Notes under the pieces: model-generated
The model's input: only the letters and a program-made list of their open reading frames with translations
The model's database searches: none
Told to the model about the DNA's origin: nothing
Part shown: positions 61,001 to 64,000 of the stretch, one piece after another
Position numbering within the stretch: position 1 is the first letter of the stretch
Layout of the letters: each line of letters begins with the position of its first letter
Position numbers and translations under genes: made by a program
Assembly (NCBI GenBank): GCA_963931925.1
Contig: OZ007570.1
Coordinates: forward strand, 54,345,880-54,409,879
Length of the DNA stretch: 64,000 nt
Direction: 5' to 3'
Source of the DNA: Onchidella celtica
Lineage: Eukaryota; Mollusca; Gastropoda; Systellommatophora; Onchidiidae

Positions 61001-62289
61001 TTTTTAATAGATCAAGTTGTAGATTAATTTTCGAGTGGCCTAGGCCTATTTTAATTAGCCTACTAAATCTAAAGGCCGTCTTTATTCGCCAATATTATTG
61101 GCAGATACTACCCGACTTTATCTACTGTAACAATATTGGCGGATAAAGTCTGGATTTATCAGCCGGTATTGGTATCGACTAATATAAATAACAGAAAAAA
61201 AAAGAGATTTTTATCCCCCCCCCCCCCCTCACCAATTGCGTTAGGCATTTTCACTACTTAGTACTGATCAATTAGCCCCCTAGATCTAGATCTATTCTAT
61301 GGATGATTTTAACTCTTTAACCACCCAACAACGCTCATAGCGTTAGTCGATATTTCCAGTAACCTCGTAAGAACGTTGACAGCGTCAACTGCAATTTCAG
61401 CATGCAATATCCTTCAATTTGGCATATGACATGCTTATGTTACTACACTACACATGTTGGGTTTGAAATAGCAGTTTTACTGCGACATATTGGCGCAAAA
61501 AAAAATTGCACAAAATAAAAACTGTGAAAACATGAAAAAAAATTGCGTTGATAAAGAGTTAACAATGGGAGAGGATGCAATTAGTAGATCTAATCAAATT
61601 CAAAGTAACCGGTAGGCTTACTACTTTCTAGATCCAAGTGCTCAAAATGTCTCACTATAGATCTAGAATCTTGATAGAGTCTATCTAGATCTAGACTCTA
61701 GATCTAGAGGCTAGATTCTAGATCTATTAGTATAGGCCTAGATCTAGGCCTAAATCTGGAGGAGTAAACTGCACTTTCTTCACCGGTAATTCTACAAAAA
61801 TCACTTACCCTTCCATCAGCCTTAACCATACGCTTGCCATGGCCTGGGTAAATTTTGTACCCGCTGTAGGAACAAAGTTCGATCCTGCAAGAGAAATCAA
61901 GTTAATAATTTGATAATAACGTAGCTATACCATTTTGTACGCCTGCATTTTATGACAAGACAACCTGTGTAGTCCCGACATATTAAAAATTATGAATCAA
62001 TAATAATTTGACCTTGTTAGTAATTTTTCTCTACACCAGATTTGTATTTATGATCTGGCAAAAGTATTTCAACATAGCGATGACTGTTGATTTCCTTTAT
62101 GGTACTAGTGCTAGCATTTTCCTGGATACCTCATCTTGACGACCGGATATCAGAAAGGAAAATAATAGGTATGCAGTAAATAAGATAAACTATTTCCGCC
62201 GTAGTTATGATAATGGAACAATTTTTAATGCTTATTTTTCGACATTCATAATAACTTAGAGAGTGTTGGAAAAAGAGCAGATACTTCAT
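55043..62289 (-). CDS. RPL24: 60S ribosomal protein L24 (eL24)
   Basis: Minus-strand coding exons: 62285-62289 (ATG-AA), 61809-61884, 59272-59519, 57973-58024 and 55043-55126. Together they make 465 nt, 154 aa plus stop, against about 157 aa in vertebrates. The start reads [20 protein letters not shown], the L24e zinc-ribbon region, whose second cysteine pair would include the C of SHKC. The middle contains [19 protein letters not shown] and [18 protein letters not shown], nearly invariant in eukaryotic eL24. The lysine-rich tail ends APRVGGKR. eL24 sits in the large subunit and forms a bridge to the small subunit in cytosolic ribosomes. Exons 2-5 are certain. Exon 1 is the only upstream ATGAA followed by GT that restores M-K, but its donor GTATCT is weak and an out-of-frame ATG lies 22 bases upstream. 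Confidence 0.95.
56036..57880. mobile_element. Tigger-like element in the last RPL24 intron
   Basis: The ends CAGTGCAATCCTAATATCTC (left) and, reversed, CAGTCCAGTCCACTTATCAC (right) are each bordered by TA. Both are followed by the shared inner motif CGACAT and then TGTCGAGT/GTCGAGT units. The family is similar in design to the 50852-51586 element but differs in sequence. The interior (1845 bases) includes a 124 bp tandem duplication and has no identified transposase. Confidence 0.55.
56918..57165. repeat. Tandem duplication, 124 bp unit, two copies
   Basis: 56918-57041 and 57042-57165 share CAGTTTACCCTGTAACATGC and CACGGTCCCCTAAACAACAG without change, and differ at scattered sites in the first half. 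A short open frame (57119-57367) starts inside the second copy at ATGCCACGG. The first copy has the same ATG but diverges in frame soon after. The protein is not recognised. Confidence 0.85.
59673..60424. mobile_element. piggyBac-like element in an RPL24 intron
   Basis: The unit is bordered by TTAA (59669-59672 and 60425-60428). The termini are CCCATATCCCGCGCG on the left and, reversed, CCCTCACCCTGCG on the right. It is 752 bases and non-coding. A second, shorter copy of the family in reverse orientation lies at 45305-45795. Confidence 0.65.
61075..61195 (-). repeat. Dispersed CGGATAA-rich repeat, copy 2
   Basis: This is the reverse-strand counterpart of 15340-15460: ATTAGTCGATACCAATACC, then GATAAATCCA and CTTTATCCGCCAATATTG. 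Several TTGGCGGATAA/TTATCCGCCAA inversions could fold. It lies in an RPL24 intron. Confidence 0.6.
61313..61558. mobile_element. Short TTAA-flanked MITE
   Basis: The unit is bordered by TTAA (61309-61312 and 61559-61562). The ends CTCTTTAACCACCCAACAACG and, reversed, CTCTTTATCAACGC form imperfect inverted repeats. It is 246 bases with no coding content. TTAA borders suggest piggyBac mobilisation, but the terminus is CTC rather than CCC. Confidence 0.5.
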
Positions 62290-62370
62290 TAATTAAAATA
62301 TATTTTCTCATTCTATGCGTGGCGGAAGTAACCGCGAAAACCCAATTTCAAGATGGCTGATCGCGAAGGT
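62285..62370. promoter_or_regulatory. Probable bidirectional promoter between RPL24 and a rightward gene
   Basis: Only 63 bases separate the proposed RPL24 start codon (62287-62289, minus) from the ATG of the rightward exon (62353, plus). Between them lie GGCGGAAGT (ETS/GABP-like, 62325-62333) and CAAGATGGC (YY1-like, 62350-62358). On the minus strand a pyrimidine-rich CTTCCGCC could serve as a terminal oligopyrimidine start for RPL24. There is no usable TATA box for either side. Such compact TATA-less layouts are common for ribosomal protein genes. Confidence 0.5.
62353..62368 (+). CDS. First coding exon of an unidentified rightward gene (partial)
   Basis: ATGGCTGATCGCGAAG, followed by the donor GTAAAC, encodes M-A-D-R-E and one more base in a YY1-like start context. 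No further exon is recognised before the window ends. In vertebrates the gene head-to-head with RPL24 is CEP97. Whether this exon belongs to its orthologue cannot be judged from five residues. Confidence 0.35.
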
Positions 62371-62394
62371 AAACAATTGAATTGTGATGTCTTC

Positions 62395-63420
62395 TTCTTC
62401 TTCTTTCATAGTTGGCACGTCTAGAAGACGATTCCCCCAACTGCACTACTATATGCGACTCAACGTCGCTCCTCTGAGGCTAAAAGCAGGGTAAAACCTT
62501 CATAGATGTTAAGACCATTTAAAAATATCTTAGTTGTGTAAAATCTTTTGTATATAATAACTCTGGTATAAATATCTCTTGGTTTCCAGATTGTGCACAG
62601 AAATACAACCCGCACTTTAGTTACAATGGTAGCTGCAACGGATAATTATGTTCTTTAATTCATTGTCGAAAGTCGTTGCAGACGGTAGTGTTTGGACTTC
62701 TGCCGGGAGGTTGTTCCACATCCTGATGACACTAGGGTAAAAAGAATAAAGATGGCTGTTAACCCGTGAGCTTGGGATGTTATATTTTATATTATTCCTT
62801 CTGTTGCCTCTGGTATTAATGGTGAGGTGGTTCAGTGGGATATGGATATTTCCTTCCCTGCCCTTATAAAATATTTTGACTTTGTTTTTTGCTCTCCTCT
62901 CTTCTAATGGTGTCCACTGAAGGTCTCTCATCATTTTGTTTACACTACTACTTCTAGTATAGTCATTCGTCACAAAGCGGGCAGCTCTCCTCTGGACCCT
63001 TTCCAGTTGGTCTATATTTATTCGACAATGGGGGTCCCAGACACTGCAGCCATACTCTAGGGAGGGCCTCACAAAGGTGTTATAGCATTTCTCTTTTACT
63101 TTCCTATCGCAGTTAGAGATGTTCCTTTTCAGAAATGCTAGTATGCTGTTTGCTTTGTTACATGTGATATTAATATGTTGGCTCCATGTAAGTTTTCTGT
63201 CCAATGTTACACCCAAATATTTAGCCTCATATGTTTCGCTCAATTTTTCGTCGTGTATAAAGTAGTCTGAGGTGATGTTGTGGTTTTTATTTGAAATTCT
63301 CAGGACTTGGCATTTATTTATTTGTGTATTCTTCTTTACAAAAAAGTCTGATCCCCGCAGGGTTTTTGGCGTTTGATTTTGCTGAAAAGTTGGCCTTTGA
63401 AAACATTTCACATTGAGTGT
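62395..63420 (-). mobile_element. 5'-truncated CR1/Jockey-type LINE fragment
   Basis: The minus-strand frame 63411-62617 (264 aa) covers the post-catalytic part of a LINE reverse transcriptase: KCQVLRIS, YEAKYLGVTLDRKLTWSQHI, FVRPSLEYGCSVWDP, LERVQRRAARFV and RMWNNLPAEVQ. The catalytic YADD part is missing through 5' truncation. The frame is intact to its stop, so the insertion is fairly young. The 3' tail is a short GAA repeat (about 62394-62405, reading TTC on the plus strand). It lies in the presumed first intron of the rightward gene. Confidence 0.8.
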
Positions 63421-63932
63421 ACTAAATTTGATATAGATCTAGATCTAGAGTCCTCATTGGTTCAAATGAGCCATGGTGGGAGTAGTAACTAGATCTAGTA
63501 TGAGTCAGAATCTGGAATTTAGAGATCTAGACTCTGTACGAAACATGACTGTCGTAGGGTATAAATATAAGGCACTTAGTCTTGAAAACGTTCAGTGTCC
63601 ACACAGCATATTCATGTGCTTTGTCTATGGTGGGCCTTTTCTTGAGCTTTTTTATTCCATATATATAACAGTGCTGTGCAGGAAAATCAAACCAAAAAGA
63701 CAAGAAAGGAAACAACCCCAGATGTAGGTTTATATCTAGTTTGCTGTGGCGTTTGTAGGATTAATGTAGATGCGAGTACTGTATCTCAAACCAACATTGA
63801 CCCAATGTTATAACCCAGCAAGTTATAGTAAGTTTTATGATGTCATTCCTATAAGCATCTTGAAGTCAATCCTACATGTCAGATTTTTCTAGGATTGTTG
63901 GCTGCACTGTGCTTACTTGCACACCAGTTTAA

Positions 63933-64000
63933 CCCTTTCGATGCCTATCACCCGAATTCGGGCGATGGTTTCTTCTACCCTCTTAATGCCTATCGCCTGA
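63933..64000 (+). mobile_element. Possible start of another TTAA-flanked element, cut by the window end
   Basis: TTAA at 63929-63932 is followed by CCCTTTCGATGCC and then the palindrome CGCCCGAATTCGGGCG-type core (ATCACCCGAATTCGGGCGAT). TTAATGCCTATCGCC repeats part of it. A CCC terminus after TTAA resembles the piggyBac-like ends elsewhere in the window. The other end is outside the window. Confidence 0.3.

Noticed and set aside
63473..63727. 84-codon plus-strand frame as the next exon of the rightward gene
   Set aside because: It has no acceptor in the right phase and no protein character, and sits in AGATCT-rich non-coding sequence.

Overview
The window is animal nuclear DNA. Genes are split by GT-AG introns, one of them is the eukaryotic large-subunit ribosomal protein eL24 (RPL24), and most of the rest is transposon-derived. 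The AT-rich background, frequent short palindromes (acatgt, aggcct, agatct) and the mix of LINE, hAT, piggyBac-like and pogo/Tigger-like elements suggest a marine invertebrate such as an echinoderm, hemichordate or mollusc. The species cannot be fixed from the sequence alone.

Layout. 1-8600: no clear protein gene. A tandem array with an ~84 bp period (about 3870-5770) and a diverged sister block (6290-6670) lie in what look like exons of a minus-strand transcription unit. 8600-13980: non-coding, with poly-G tracts. 13980-22190: nested transposons. A hAT-like element with an 8 bp target-site duplication (TSD) is interrupted by a Mutator-like element with a 9 bp TSD. Next comes a ~3 kb element with 33 bp inverted ends carrying a broken transposase-like gene, then a decayed LINE end. 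24026-47011 (+): a 15-exon gene whose spliced frame can be followed without a break for 848 codons. It encodes four SPRY-type domains in an A-B-A-B order, a helical and basic tail, and a C-terminal CMIL that reads as a CaaX prenylation box. Its introns hold a hAT remnant with a TSD, a 1.3 kb solo LTR with a TSD, a piggyBac-like MITE, an RTE-like LINE and a nearly complete antisense LINE. 48593-49931: a young 5'-truncated copy of that LINE with a 14 bp TSD. 50852-51586: a pogo/Tigger-like deletion derivative rich in CCAAT boxes. 55043-62289 (-): RPL24 in five coding exons, 154 aa, with Tigger-like and piggyBac-like insertions in its introns. 62285-62370: a compact, probably bidirectional promoter shared by RPL24 and a rightward gene of which only a 16-nt coding exon is seen. 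62395-63420: a CR1/Jockey-type LINE fragment in that gene's first intron.

RPL24 (cytosolic ribosome) and the multi-SPRY protein (probably a membrane-anchored binding protein) show no functional link. The other features are mobile DNA and its decay products, several with intact duplications that allow precise boundaries. Exon boundaries were worked out by hand from splice signals and frame continuity.
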